From Plantago elongata (Eukaryota > Streptophyta > Magnoliopsida > Lamiales > Plantaginaceae): a DNA stretch of 64,000 nt. The translations under genes and the position numbers were made by a program. Shown in pieces: positions 49,158 to 60,917 of the stretch. Where the stretch lies: assembly GCA_036897095.1 (NCBI GenBank), contig JAYMSP010000147.1, positions 1-64,000 of the forward strand. The letters run 5' to 3'. Numbering within the stretch: position 1 is the first letter of the stretch; the number at the start of each line of letters is the position of its first letter. Under the pieces are notes generated by a model. That model saw nothing but the letters and a program-made list of their open reading frames with translations, had not been told where the DNA came from and searched no databases.

Positions 49158-49250
49158 TTTCTTTTTTTTTAAACGGTTAAATGGTGATTCAAACCCCAAC
49201 CTATTGGTTGGAGGTGAAGCGTCTTACCAACTGAGATGCACTTCGTTGTC
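49158..49250 (-). mobile_element. tRNA-derived SINE with perfect 17-bp target-site duplication
   Basis: On the minus strand it reads GACAACGAAGTGCATCTCAG (A-box-like TCTCAGTTGG), AAGACGCTTCACCTCCAACC, the B-box-like GGGTTTGAATCACC and the tail ATTTAACCGTTT followed by a run of A. ATTTAATCGAGATTAAT stands directly on both sides (49141-49157 and 49251-49267). A perfect duplication of this length indicates recent LINE-driven insertion. Confidence 0.88.
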
Positions 49251-49436
49251 ATTTAATCGAGATTAATATATTGACTTGGAGACAATTGAGTACCAAAGTT
49301 ATGTTCAAATTTGTCTCGAACACCTTATTGAACCGAATGAGATGAGCTTTAGTGTTAAGTTAGAGATTATAAATACACGGTTGATAAATCGAGTATAAAC
49401 TTATCGAACAATACCAACCCCACACTTAGTAAAACT

Positions 49437-50242
49437 AGGGATGACAATTTGGCCACCCCATCCGAGCCCCGACTCAAGCATGGCCCGATCAACGGGTTTG
49501 GCCTGGCCCATAGTCAAGCATGGACCGGGCCTGGGCAATATTTTAGGCCCATGGGACCCGGTCCGACCCATAATATATATCCAAAAAATATATATATATA
49601 GAAATATATATATGAGTATTCAATTACGTAAAAATATTATTGTATTGTTTAAATAAATTCACACTTCGTAATATATAATTAATATGTTAATATACACTTT
49701 CATATACTAGTATATTAATATGCATTTTTCATGTACTATTATTAAAATGTTTAGCTTATCTTTAGAATTGGACATGTAATGAAACGATATTGAATATGAT
49801 TATGAATTATGTTATATACAATATGCAACATACATTATACTAATATAAGTAATTATTTTAAAATGAATTAAATAAAATGTACACAAACAATTGTCATATA
49901 ACCGTATTCCATTGAAATAAAGGTAAATATATTTAAATAATTATGAAAATCAATTGTTAAAAACAAGAAATAAACCTTGGTCTTAGAATTAAATCTTTAT
50001 ACTTCTAATCAACTATGATACATGTTATTATGACATAATTATTTATGTACGTGAATAATAATTTTTTTAATCACTTAAAAAATACAATGGTGAATAATTC
50101 CGGCCCGGCCCATATAGGGATCGGGCCTGGGCCCAAGTGTCAGGCAAGGCTAGTGCCATGGGTCGGGCTTGGCCTATAAAATATGTCCGGGCTAAAACTG
50201 GGCCTCCAGAAATCAGGCGCGACAACCTTTGAAAACCTAGAT
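49437..50242. mobile_element. possible non-autonomous hAT-like element
   Basis: GC-rich ends full of GGCCCGGGCC-type words (49450-49565 and 50100-50215) surround an AT-rich core without coding potential. The left tip GGGATGACAA and, on the other strand, the right tip AAGGTTGTCG are similar, and AAAACTAG / AAACCTAG-like flanks could be an 8-bp target duplication with one change. The family call is tentative. Confidence 0.35.
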
Positions 50243-50397
50243 CCCAATTCGTAAGGCCGCCCGCGACCCAATTTTACATCGACCAGGCGGTTTCACCAAT
50301 CACCACCTCCACCGCCACCACTTCTGTGCCACAATCTTTCTCCTCCCACCACACTGCCCGGACCTGTTTCACCACTCCGTGTCTGCATCTCCCGTCA

Positions 50398-52185
50398 ATG
50401 AAGGTATAAATTTATTAATAATTTCAACAATTTCCTATTTTACTCTCACAAATCTTCAGTTCAATGGTTCTCTTAATTTGATTTTCATAAGTTCATAAAT
50501 TTTCATTAATAGTTCAATTAAATATTTTAGCATTACGGTTTGATATTAATTCGTAGTTAAAGTTCGATTCTGACTGCAAAAAGTTAAAACTGTATAACTT
50601 CTAAAGTACGGACGGAGAGTTCTGGGGTGTATAACTGTATATGTATACCATGAGCATGAATAGAGATTCTGGTTGATTGGTTGATTGTGGTTTTATTGAA
50701 ACGGCTAAAGGTGACTCGAACCCGATCTATCAGTTGAAGTTAAAGCGTCCTAGCAGCTGAGCTGCACTTTGTTGTCTTGTTTGTGTAGGCTATATGTAAT
50801 TGAGTGATTGTTAGCTGCAGGCAGAGTCACTGAAACTATCTTTGATGATGCATACCCAAATTTCTGGAGCAACAGGTGCAGATCGCATTAGCGATTTGCC
50901 TGAAATTCTGGTTAGTGATATTCTGTCTCGTCTACCCACAGTAGAAGCAGTTCGAACTTGTGTTCTTTCAAAAACTTGGAAGTACAATTGGACCTCAATA
51001 CGCTCTGTCCGCATTTTCGAACTAAATGATCCCCATTGTCGAAGCAGAAACAGGATCGCAACAATATTCTCACTCCCACTCATTAATAATGTCACTAGTT
51101 TTACACTCAAGTGTTCCGGAGATTACCCGAACCAGATATTATCATGGATATCTGCAGTGCTAGGAAGAGGAAGAGGAGCCAAGGCCAACAATTATCTTCA
51201 GGAATTTGTGCTATGCTACCTTAACTACGGCTCACATAAGCCCATCTACCTGCCACACGAGCTTCTTGATTGCCCGTCTCTTAGAAAGCTATATCTCACT
51301 AGACAATTCATTATCAGAGTTCCTCCTGCAGCAGCTGGAGTCATCAATTTGCCTAGCCTCACAAGTCTTTATCTACGTGACATTCGTATTCTGAATACGA
51401 AGGAGACTAGTTCTAATATAGACACTCTAGTTCTAAACTTACCGGCCCTTAAAGAACTTGTGGTGGACAGCTGTTATTGGAGGCTATTCAAATATGTAGA
51501 GATCCATGCCCCAGCTCTTTCTAGATTTGACTACCGTGGTCATTGGGAAGGGAGACGTAAATGTTCGATCAAGATTACTGGAGCAAGGCTAGCATTGTTA
51601 AATATAATTGATGATTTAGTGGATAATATTGTTCTAGATGGATCAACAGTTGATTGGGCTTGTCTGCAACTCAGCTTTATGTTTACGACAAAGCTAGTTG
51701 AAGAAATATCTCCTCATGTGAAGCACTTGATACTATCAAACCAGGTTGCTGAGACTATAGTGCAAAAACGTTTTGGTCCCAAGTTTGGTGCTCTTGAACG
51801 ACTCGAAATATATGCCATAAGCATTAATTTCGGATCAACATTGGAACTACTTGATGCAGTACCAAAACTTAGATATTTAACACTGGAAGCGAGGTACAAG
51901 GACGAATATGATTTTGATGCAGTGGAACATGTACCATCTTGCGTGAAATCCTTGGAGGAGGTCAGGTTCAAGTACGTGGACTATTCGGAGTTCGAGCATC
52001 TATTTCATATGGAGAGTTTCTTTCTCAGGAATGCAACAAATCTAAAGAAAGTTTCTGTCCTTATTTACACCTTCTTCAAGGGAAAAGAAGAAATCATCCA
52101 CCAGATATCAACTCTTATGAATGCTTCTGCTACTCCAACCATTACTAAGGAAGGATCTTACTTGGTCTACACCTTTAAGCGTTGA
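50398..52185 (+). CDS. F-box/LRR (FBD-like) protein
   Basis: The main exon is 50821-52185. The F-box is at the N-terminus: ISDLPEILVSDILSRLPTVE, then RTCVLSKTWKYNWTSI. An LRR-type region follows (LPHELLDCPSLRKLYLTR, INLPSLTSLYLRDIRIL, LNLPALKELVVDSCYW) and an FBD-like C-terminus (CVKSLEEVRFKYVDYSEF, NLKKVSVLIYTFF). It is probably an SCF ubiquitin ligase substrate receptor; the target is unknown. Two starts are possible: ATG 50845 in the main exon (447 residues or slightly fewer), or ATG 50398 in a mini-exon (ATG AAG, donor at 50404) that splices at 50821 in phase 0 and adds MKAESLKLSL in frame. The intron would carry a SINE (50692-50776) close to its acceptor. Confidence 0.8.
50692..50776 (-). 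mobile_element. tRNA-derived SINE in the F-box gene 5' intron
   Basis: On the minus strand: GACAACAAAGTGCAGCTCAG, AGGACGCTTTAACTTCAACT, the B-box GGGTTCGAGTCACC, tail TTTAGCCGTTTCAATAAAA. Same family as 49158-49250 and 37669-37760. No clear target duplication is seen. It ends 44 bases before the predicted acceptor. Confidence 0.7.
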
Positions 52186-55100
52186 TCTATGTTGATATGG
52201 CGGACGACGAATGTTTTATTACGTTTCACATTACAAGAAATTAATTTATTTCTTTTGCTCTATTCCTCTGTTTCCTAATTCTCTGACTTTTTTTTTGGCT
52301 GTAGAATTTTGGAACAATGTGCTATGGAATTTCACTTGTGTTGTTGGTTTCCAATCTTCAACTTACTGCTATAACATGGTTTCCTAATACCTCATAGTTA
52401 AACACTTTCAGAAATAGTAGTACTTCTTAAACGTATATAATTCCAAATGAAATTAAAATTGCATTTGCACCACCATCAATCATATTGCAAATATTTTAGA
52501 TGCTTCCACAACCAGCAAGATTTACACGCTACTGAAAGTCTGAAACAAAAGATATGAATGGAACATCTCGGGTATCTGGAAACCAAGATGAGTATCCGAA
52601 ACGAGAATTTAATCCATGTTTATATTGTATGAGTATCCGAATCAGATGAATACGGACCTAAAAAAAAAATCAGATGAATACATAGATTGATTTATGATCT
52701 CAAATCAAATTATTGGCACTAAAAGATGAGCAACAAACCATAATTGTTGGTTAATTAATGTCCTGTTGTTTAACCAATTATAAACCTTTTTTCATAATGT
52801 CGTGTGAGTCTTGGTCGTGCTTCTTTATCTGCAAAAACTGATCAACTTTTCTTGGTTGATCGTGATATAGACTGATATATGAATACATAGAAGAGAAGCG
52901 GTATTTATACAAGAGTAATGTAAGGAGTAATTGTAATCTTCACTATTGAAAAAAAAAAGGGTTGATATAACTGTCCAACGTACGTATCCAATTAAGTTAT
53001 GTGAATACCATTTGCAACAAAAATAAAAATAAAACCAAAGAAAAACCATGCGAAAATTATATAGGTTTATTATACAGTAATATCCAAGTTAAAAGATTTA
53101 CTATTGTTCAAAAATAAAATAAAAACTTAATGTATACATATAATGTTATTCAGTAAAATGTTGATGTTTGTATGTTTAATTTTATATACATTTCGAATTG
53201 GGTTTTATTAATTTACAAAATAAATTATTTAAATTGATAAAATCAATTCGAATTGTATACTAAACTGTCTAAAGTTGAATGAACACCTACGAATTTTGCG
53301 GTGGTCCTTTTTATTTTGTCGAGAAGAATGATAAATGATATCTTGTCTTATCCTATTTTTCTCTACATATAAAAGCTAGTTGATGATCCATTTGCCTGCT
53401 TTATTAAATGTTAACAAATTGTGACATCAGTGTTATAACGTATGTGAAATGACCTCATTCAAATATAAACTTCCCCTTTTTAATTGGACGAGCCTAAAAA
53501 ATCTTATATTTAATTCTTAACACAATCCCTAAATTGTATTTAACTACAACTCTTTAAACAGTTGATATAAATATCATTTTAAATTTTACTTCATTTGTAT
53601 TGATCATAAGATTAATAAATTTTACAATAGCAGCTTTTGTTAATCTGACTGTACAAACGGATTTGAATGATACATTTCAATAGAATTAGTATTATAATAT
53701 ATTATCACTTCCATGACAATAAACTAAATTATACATCGTGAACTTATTTTCAAAGAATCCAAATTTGTTAATAATATTCAATTTGATTTTATCATCAACG
53801 TTAGAATGGCATAGTTAGTCCCTGTTTATTATACTATCGGAGTACTTTATTTTCATTCAAATTGAATATTTTATACATAAATATTTAATTTCAATTAAAA
53901 AAGATAACTAAATATCTATACTAATCAATCATGAGAATCTAGAAATGCCCCATTGGAGGAAATGAAAAAAGAATCACTTTCTGATCGTGAAAGATGATCG
54001 ACTTTTCTGTTTCCATAGCTATTGCCTCGCCTAGTTGTGGCATGACTTAAGACTTAAAAGATAAAAGTATTTAGCCTTTTCAACATGATAAAATTATATA
54101 ATAATCGATATAATTTATGATAACTTCCATAAAATATGAATATAAGAGATTCTTCGTCAAATTACAATACCTCTCAAATTGATATAAGGTACTAACTAAT
54201 TACATTTTATTACATTCAATTTAAATTTACTGAACGTAATTTAACTTAACTGAATAAAAATGAACTGAAACTGAAATGAATGAAATTGAATTGAGTTAAA
54301 CTGAAGTTAGATATAACTTATAACTTAGTTTTTGTTCTCTTCAACTGAAATTTACTAAACTGAATTAAAATAAAATATAAATTATAACTACGTCGAGCTG
54401 AAGAATTTAACTGAATTAAATTAAAGTGATTTTAAATTAAAGAGAAAATAGTTAAATCAGCTCCGAATGAAATTGAACACATTTTAGATTAAGAATAACA
54501 TAGCTTCAGCACTAATTAGTCGTATCGTTATCCACAATATTCAAATTCTAATCGAACACGCAATAGTACCAACTCAAATAAATATATTAGATTTAGGATA
54601 ATTCAACACCATAATTAAATAATGCTTTCACATTACTAAAATTAATATAGTATAAATAAAGTTAGCAATGAAAATCACGTGACCAAAAGTGATCAGAACG
54701 GACCTAGAGTTCGGAGTTCGAGAAGGGAATTGCATGAACTATAGTTTTGAAACTTTTTTAATATCAGAATTATATTATACTCTAATATAATTGTTTAGTC
54801 ACATTGTTTATATATATATATGAGTGTATATGTAATATAATCCTTTTTATTATATAAAAAAATTAAAAGTTCTTACGTAACTTACTTTAAATTGGTATAT
54901 GTATTTCGAAGGTCAAGAGACAACTTTGGTATATGTATTTCGAAGGTCAAGAGACAACCTCTTTTGATATTGGTGTTGGATACCTTTCTTTTTTATTAAG
55001 AAACAAATTCATAGTGTAACTTTTCTATTATTTCGAGACCCATAGTACTTTTTTAGTGTAAAATTCTATTCTCCTTTTTTCGTGATAGTTAAGTTTTCGG

Positions 55101-55537
55101 TAAGAATTTTAATATATGTGTATTATTTATTATGGTTATCTTAGTTTGCATATAATTGAATCTTTAAAATGTGCGCTTCAATTATCTATTCGATATGTTA
55201 TTCTGGCTCTGCCCATGCATAATTACAACCTTACACCCATCTTTCAGTACACCCGTCTTGCAAGATGAATTTGAGACGTGACTCTTGACCTGGAAAATCA
55301 AATCAATGAAAGTCATGCAGATGGCTTTTGATTTAATATAAGCCAAGTCAAATGGATTAGGTACGTGGAAAGTCCCTTCACCCTTCCCAATTTTATTCAA
55401 ATCACACACAATTTTGCAGTATAAATAAACATCTTCATCTCATCCACATTAATTTCAATCTTCATCATCATCACACTAATCATCTTTTCAAATACAATTT
55501 CAATTTGAGCTTGATTATAATCATAAGCCCTTCAAAA
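52186..55537. other. AT-rich intergenic region
   Basis: No gene recognised over 3.3 kb. A 34-bp unit (TTGGTATATGTATTTCGAAG, GTCAAGAGACAAC) is repeated in direct tandem at 54892-54959. Upstream of the next gene there is a W-box-like CTTGACC (about 55285) and a TATA-like TATAAATAAAC (55420-55430). Confidence 0.5.
54892..54959 (+). repeat. 34-bp tandem duplication
   Basis: Two direct, nearly identical copies of TTGGTATATGTATTTCGAAG followed by GTCAAGAGACAAC, at 54892 and 54926. Confidence 0.9.
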
Positions 55538-55807
55538 ATGGAAATGAATCAAATGATCACTGAGAGTAGTCTCGGAGGCAAGTTATTGAAGGTTGGCTTG
55601 TTTATTCTGGTTCAAGTCTTGGTCTATTTCATACTCTCCAACTCCTCCAGTATATTTTCCAAGACATCAAGATCGAATAGCTTCAAGACTCCTCGCACGC
55701 TTAGCATTCGTCGTTGGGCAGCTGCACTTGCCGATATCCCGGCAGGCGGAGAGCCATCTCCGACCTCCAACAATTATCTTATCCGCTCCCTTAGTAAGAT
55801 GGAATAG
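55538..55807 (+). CDS. small single-span membrane protein, uncharacterised
   Basis: 89 residues from the ATG at 55538 (MEMNQMITESSLGGK); it is preceded by a TATA box at 55420 and a long CATCATCA-rich leader, which together look like a real promoter and 5' UTR. One hydrophobic segment (LLKVGLFILVQVLVYFILS, about residues 16-34) is followed by a serine-rich stretch and a basic, proline-containing tail (TPRTLSIRRWAAALADIPAG). It has no cysteines and no cleavable-looking signal, so it is probably anchored with its tail on one side of a membrane. I do not recognise the family. The W-box-like sites upstream hint at stress-responsive control. Confidence 0.65.
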   Translation: MEMNQMITESSLGGKLLKVGLFILVQVLVYFILSNSSSIFSKTSRSNSFKTPRTLSIRRWAAALADIPAGGEPSPTSNNYLIRSLSKME

Positions 55808-56820
55808 TTCGTTGTTATACTTTAGTGTATCATGTTTCTTATGTTGTCAATTTGTATCATGACACTTTGTATCTATAATTCTCTTAGCTCCTGTAGTGTA
55901 TATACAGAATATGAATTGATTCTTTGTAATTATTACATTTATTAAATAAAATTTTGAAGGTTCTTTGTTATACTGCTTGAGCGGTTAATTCTTCATTCAA
56001 ATTGAATTTTTATATATAAAAGACTCAATTTCAATTGTAACAAGTTCATTTAAATTCTACACCGAACAGATCTTTTTCATTCGCCATAAAAATGATTCTA
56101 CCATTCAATATGTTCTTCTCAATTCTACATATGACTTTGAATCATGTTACTATATGTCAATTGTGGCATACTATGTATTGATGTTCAGTACCATTAATTT
56201 GTATTTACAAATGTACCAATTTTTTATTATACACATTGAAATGTTATCACATTATTATTTTACTAACATAAATTGAGTGTAAAAAACTCTAACCGAAGAA
56301 AGAAAAAAATGCAACACACACTACACTCTCCCTCGTAGTTATATTATTTTACTTTCATCAAATGTCGTATACCAATTATGTATCTTAATTTTTCAAATAC
56401 CAAAGTAGATTTTTTCTTTAAAATAGAACTATTAAATTTCATTGGACGGCATGAAAATGTTTTAAGAAAGAACTTTGCAGTTTGCACAATAATGTTAAGT
56501 GCGAGAATTTTAATTCTATTGAATTGAAAGTATCAATACGATGAATCCTATTTTTAAAAGAAAAACAAAACATCTTATGTAGACTCTGTTTATAATTACC
56601 TTTTCAGCTCAATGAATTTTTTAATAAAAAAATTCATTAATAAACGCACAAATTTTCAATTTAACCAAGTTGGCTTGTTGAGAAAAAATGCTATATAACC
56701 ATCTAACACATAATTATTCGGCTACTGGATACTGACTACTTTTCAGTTAGTTTTGCTAAACAGGTCCGTAATATCTACAATTTGTGAGGCTTATCTGTAA
56801 TATTACCTAATTTTCCCAAG
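55808..56820. other. AT-rich intergenic region
   Basis: The 3' side of the small membrane protein gene, then AT-rich sequence without recognisable genes or clear transposon ends. Confidence 0.5.
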
Positions 56821-58802
56821 AAACCCTAATCGAAGTATTTAAACCTTTGGCCATGAGAATCGATAGCTCAATTGAAGGGCAAAAGCGTGTATGAGATCTG
56901 AAAAAGCTTCACCGGAGACAATGGCGTTTGGGCTTGAAGCTGCATATGAATGAAAAAGATGTGGATTATCATCGATGAACCTGAAACAGAGCAAATTTCA
57001 TGGGGTTTGAAATTTGTCTCGCAAATATGATGCTTCAGTTTACAATAGTTTTCAATCTGAATTTTTCTTCATTTTGCTGCTCGCTCAATGGCCTATTCTT
57101 CTTCTTCTTCTCCTCTTCTTCTCCTCTTCTTCATCATCATCACCATCAACTCTCTCTCTGAAACATACAAGTGACTGTATCCGTGTGAGCTTTCAGATCT
57201 CGTAACGCTGCCCTTCAGACCTGATGATGATGTGCTTTCTGAAGGTTCAATCTATACCTCTTTCTTCCATTGCCTTTTTTTTTCTCACTATTTACTTTAA
57301 TTTATCCATTGACGGACTTAAGAAAATCAAAACATTTACGTTTCAGTTACTCAGATGTGATTCTGTAGATTTTTTTTTAGTTTATTATTGCTAGTAATCA
57401 GAGTGATAGATTAGTTTAATAGTTTGTTAAACGTGAAATAGTTGTTGTTTTACTTAATAATATCAGCTACTGGTTTTTTTTTTTGGTGAACTTGAGTATT
57501 TTGTTCTTCTAGCTGGTTTGCTCAGGGTTGTACATGCCGGAAACTTTAATATCTTAGGCTAGTCTTTTATGTATGTATCATCTTTGGGTTTAGAAGTCTA
57601 CTTTAGACGTAGACAATCTCTGCGAGCATTTTGGATGGTGGAGGAGAACCATGGGTGGAGGTTTATATAGGGTTCTACTCTATCGGCCAAAATGCTGGTG
57701 GTGATGGTTTTTGTTTTAGATATGTATGGGAGATACTTACTTTCCGGCTGTGTGAAACCAGTGCTTGGATCATGGATGTATGTGATAAGATCTGGTTTAG
57801 TTCAGTGTATGGGTTTTTCGTGGTTGAATCAACTAGGTATTTGTACTCACTTAGTATCTAGCTTTTTTAAGGATCGTGCAGTTTAGGGACGTAGTCGAGG
57901 TGCAAAATGTGCCGCCTAGGTTTTTTATGTTCTGAGATCCAGCTGGTCTGGCCGTGGTTGATTGACTATGTTGTTGAGGCTTATGTTAACAATTACGTGA
58001 TGTTTTACAGTAAGTTCCATGACGATACAAGTACTAAGCTCATTTCTAGTTTCACCCTTATCTCTCGGATTTGAATTATTTGACTTCCCATTTATATGAC
58101 AATGAACAGCCTTTCATCATCATTCTCAGTCTCTAGTATGCATAGTTTACCATGAGAGCTACCTTTCAATAGTCCCAGCAAAATAATGCCCTCTGATCCT
58201 TAGTTAATCACCAGCACTAAGACATTGATTGATACCACTATTTCTTAATACCAAGTACTCGCACTGATTCATTTTGGGATGGTAAGATGGATGCAATTGC
58301 TAATGGTGGACATAGAATCTCTCTTTTCAGAATTTGCAAATTTTGTGTAAATTGTAATTATAATTTCCATGTTTGCAACTTCTCCAGATGATCACTCAGT
58401 GCAACTAATAAGGTCATGTATCATCAATATATTTTGCTTGCTGAATGATTTATGGTAGGAGGTCGTTACTTTTCTGTGGTTATTTGATGCAAAGATGGCA
58501 CCGGGCAGCTCGAATTGCAACATAGCATATTACTTGCTGCGCATAATAAGAGGAAGGGTAATTTGAAAGCTGGGACCCCTTGGTCCAAATTTTCATTTGT
58601 AAATGTCTCTTTTATCATCATCTTTGTGGACATTGAATCTGCAGTTTGGTCAGTCAGCCAGCTGCATTCTCCCTGAGGTCTCTCTTTGTATCTATGGAGG
58701 AAAGATCAGGCTCCATTACTCATTCTCAGATGAATTTCTTTTCTGCATCTGTAATACACTTTTCTTCCATGTTTTGATAGAACCGGTTGATGGTTCAAGA
58801 TA
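56821..58802 (+). ncRNA. possible transcribed locus with only tiny ORFs
   Basis: Begins with a telo-box AAACCCTAA (56821) and leader-like sequence. It then has three short ORFs chained by start/stop overlaps: 56891-56953 (20 residues), 56950-57030 (26 residues, start overlapping the previous stop as ATGA) and 57027-57161 (44 residues). CTT-rich stretches and intron-like T-rich segments follow to about 58800. No conserved protein was recognised. It may be a long non-coding RNA, the leader of a gene I failed to splice, or nothing. Confidence 0.25.
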
Positions 58803-58890
58803 GATCCCTAATGATTATTCTAATTCGAAATTTTATCTGAGACAAATTGAACTATGATCATGATGGAGCTAGAGATGAAGGTGACACTAA

Positions 58891-59053
58891 GAGGCTGTTT
58901 GTTTTCCGTTTTCCAATTGTAATCGGTCCATTTGATTTGATGAACATTGATTTGGAAAATACAATTCAAATATTCCCATTTCAATTCCATTCTAAACATA
59001 ATTTTACCAAAATTCGGTCAAATGTCCATTTAAATTCTATACCAATTGGCCCC
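58891..59053. mobile_element. Tourist-like MITE, copy D (divergent)
   Basis: Begins GAGGCTGTTTGTTTTCCG and ends CTATACCAATTGGCCCC. The internal order matches copies A-C (TTTGATTTGATGAACATTGA, then CCCATTTCAATTCCATT and AATTTTACCAAAATTC) with more substitutions. Confidence 0.6.
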
Positions 59054-60580
59054 TATAATTATGTTCAGGAAATTTTTGTAGGGAATAATCTGTAGTTGAT
59101 TCTTGTTGTAATTAATTAGAAAAGAAAAACAAATATAATCTGTCTTGTTTGTTATTCTTTGTGTAGTGATGCATGAAGTATGTGAAATGATAAAAAGTGA
59201 TAGATATATGAAGTGTAGTTGCATTGTATATAATTAAAAAAATTCGGAGCAGGTACTTCTACCTAGGTTAAGGGCCTATCTTTATAGATAGGACAATTTT
59301 TATTTGTAATCAACTTTGCTTTACTATAACTATTTGTGTTATACATATACATAAAAATGGTAAAAGATAATAAACATTATTGTAATACCAACGTTTGGCT
59401 CGAGTATCAAATATTGTTTCCATGCCAAAGTGGAAGGTGGAAAATACTGGATTCTGCAAGAGTTGATCCTTCCGTTGGTGTAGAAAGTTTACAATTGTAG
59501 TAAATTTGGATTTATTTGATGCCAGACCGGTCTTCGGTGCATCCTCCATTCATAAGATGAGAGTGTCCACTTATAAAGAGTGTGGAATTCGTTTTCCATT
59601 TTATGTGGATTTCACATTCATTATGAGTACCGGTGCATAGGAGGAGATCCGGTATCTCAGAAAACTCCTTAGATTAAGAGCTTATGTTGGACTGATATAA
59701 TGAATAACTAATTATATAAGTTCTTAAATATCTTTCATGCTTTTACACTTATTTCAATTTTGTAATTTGAAAAATAAACAATTTCTTTTATCTTTCTCAA
59801 TTTCCTTCATACAAAAGGAAAGAAATAAAACCGTTTCCCCCCCCCCCCCCCCGGGGGAGTTGTAACTTGTATGGCTCGTATTAATTAACCACAATTTCTT
59901 AACACCAAATAGTAAATCTATATTTTCTAATTTTCCTTATTTTGAAGAATGAGATATGTACAAATTTAAAGAGAAGATGAACCTAATAGTTAGTGGTATA
60001 TTTATTTATTTCAGTAAATCTTGTAAAAATAATGATTTTTCTAAACAATTGAAAAATTCACACCTTATTATTTTTAATTAGGATATTTTATCCAACATTT
60101 AGGGGGTAATGATTCTCCTTAAGTTCACCAAAAATTTGACTTTTACAAGAATTTCGCTTCATATATTCTAATCCTCTATAATACCTTTTTATTTGTAATT
60201 ACAATTCAATTTTTATCATCAACCAATCCACATTTAGATTTTTAATTGTCAAATAGAGAGTTGAAATGTGTACTAGTTTTTTTAGTTATATTGGTAAAAT
60301 TGACACGCAGAGCTCTGCATGTTAATGCCATGTACCGATTTTATTTAGTTCTTCCAATAAAAAATGATCTTGCGGTGGATAAAGTTTAATTCGATAATAC
60401 ATAATTTAAAACATAAACATGTAAAGTATTGCGTGTCAAATATTATACGTTGTTTGTTGAAAACTTGAAATGGGTTTAGTTTGCCAAACAATGATACTGG
60501 CCAGTCTGGCCCAAGAATTAGATCCAGTTACTAGCCCATTAAGGATACAAACAGAGGAGAGCCAAAGTTAACTGCTCATC
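59054..60580. other. AT-rich intergenic region
   Basis: No gene seen. Contains a 16-base poly-C run followed by five G (59837-59857). The last 100 bases hold site II-like TGGCCCA (about 60507) and AGCCCATT (about 60533) motifs of the next promoter. Confidence 0.5.
59837..59857. repeat. poly-C tract followed by G5
   Basis: Sixteen C then five G. With the poly-G tract in the helicase intron it is the second long G/C homopolymer in an otherwise AT-rich window. Confidence 0.9.
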
Positions 60581-60635
60581 AAAATCCCCAATTTCAAGCT
60601 CCAAGCCATAAACTAAACTGAATTAGGGTTTCAAA
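60500..60635 (+). promoter_or_regulatory. site II plus telo-box promoter of the CENP-O-like gene
   Basis: TGGCCCA (60507), AGCCCATT (60533) and ATTAGGGTTT (60622-60631) occur within 130 bases, the arrangement of plant proliferation-associated promoters. A leader exon probably ends at the donor GAG|GTAGAT near 60650, with its acceptor TTTGCCAG near 60898. Confidence 0.5.
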
Positions 60636-60917
60636 CTCTGGCAAATTGAGGTAGATACTCTACAATTTCATTCCTTTCCTATGCTTTGCTGGATTGTATC
60701 ACCTTATTCTGTTTCTTATCGGAATTTGCTCCGATACAGTTCTGCTTTGCTAGTTTGCTCTGTTTTTTTTTCTGCTCCAACCATTGGATTGGAACTTATA
60801 TATCATATGGAAATGTTAAGCTTAGTCCTGTATGTTTTCTGCATTTTTGAATTATATTAATTGTGCTTATACTTAAATATTTTTGTTCTTTGCCAGAATC
60901 TTGGCCAGCCTGAGGGA

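Larger units (their letters stand above)
48528..50397. other. intergenic region between JASON and the F-box gene
   Basis: Contains the JASON 3' UTR side, a SINE with target duplication (49158-49250) and a possible hAT-like non-autonomous element (49437-50242), both listed separately. No gene is seen. Confidence 0.5.

Noticed and set aside
57217-57245. C/D-box snoRNA (TGATGATGATG ... CTGA)
   Set aside because: The spacing between boxes is far too short and no terminal stem is seen.
57631-57886. 76- and 64-residue overlapping plus-strand frames
   Set aside because: Two competing frames with no recognised domain, lying within the possible non-coding locus.
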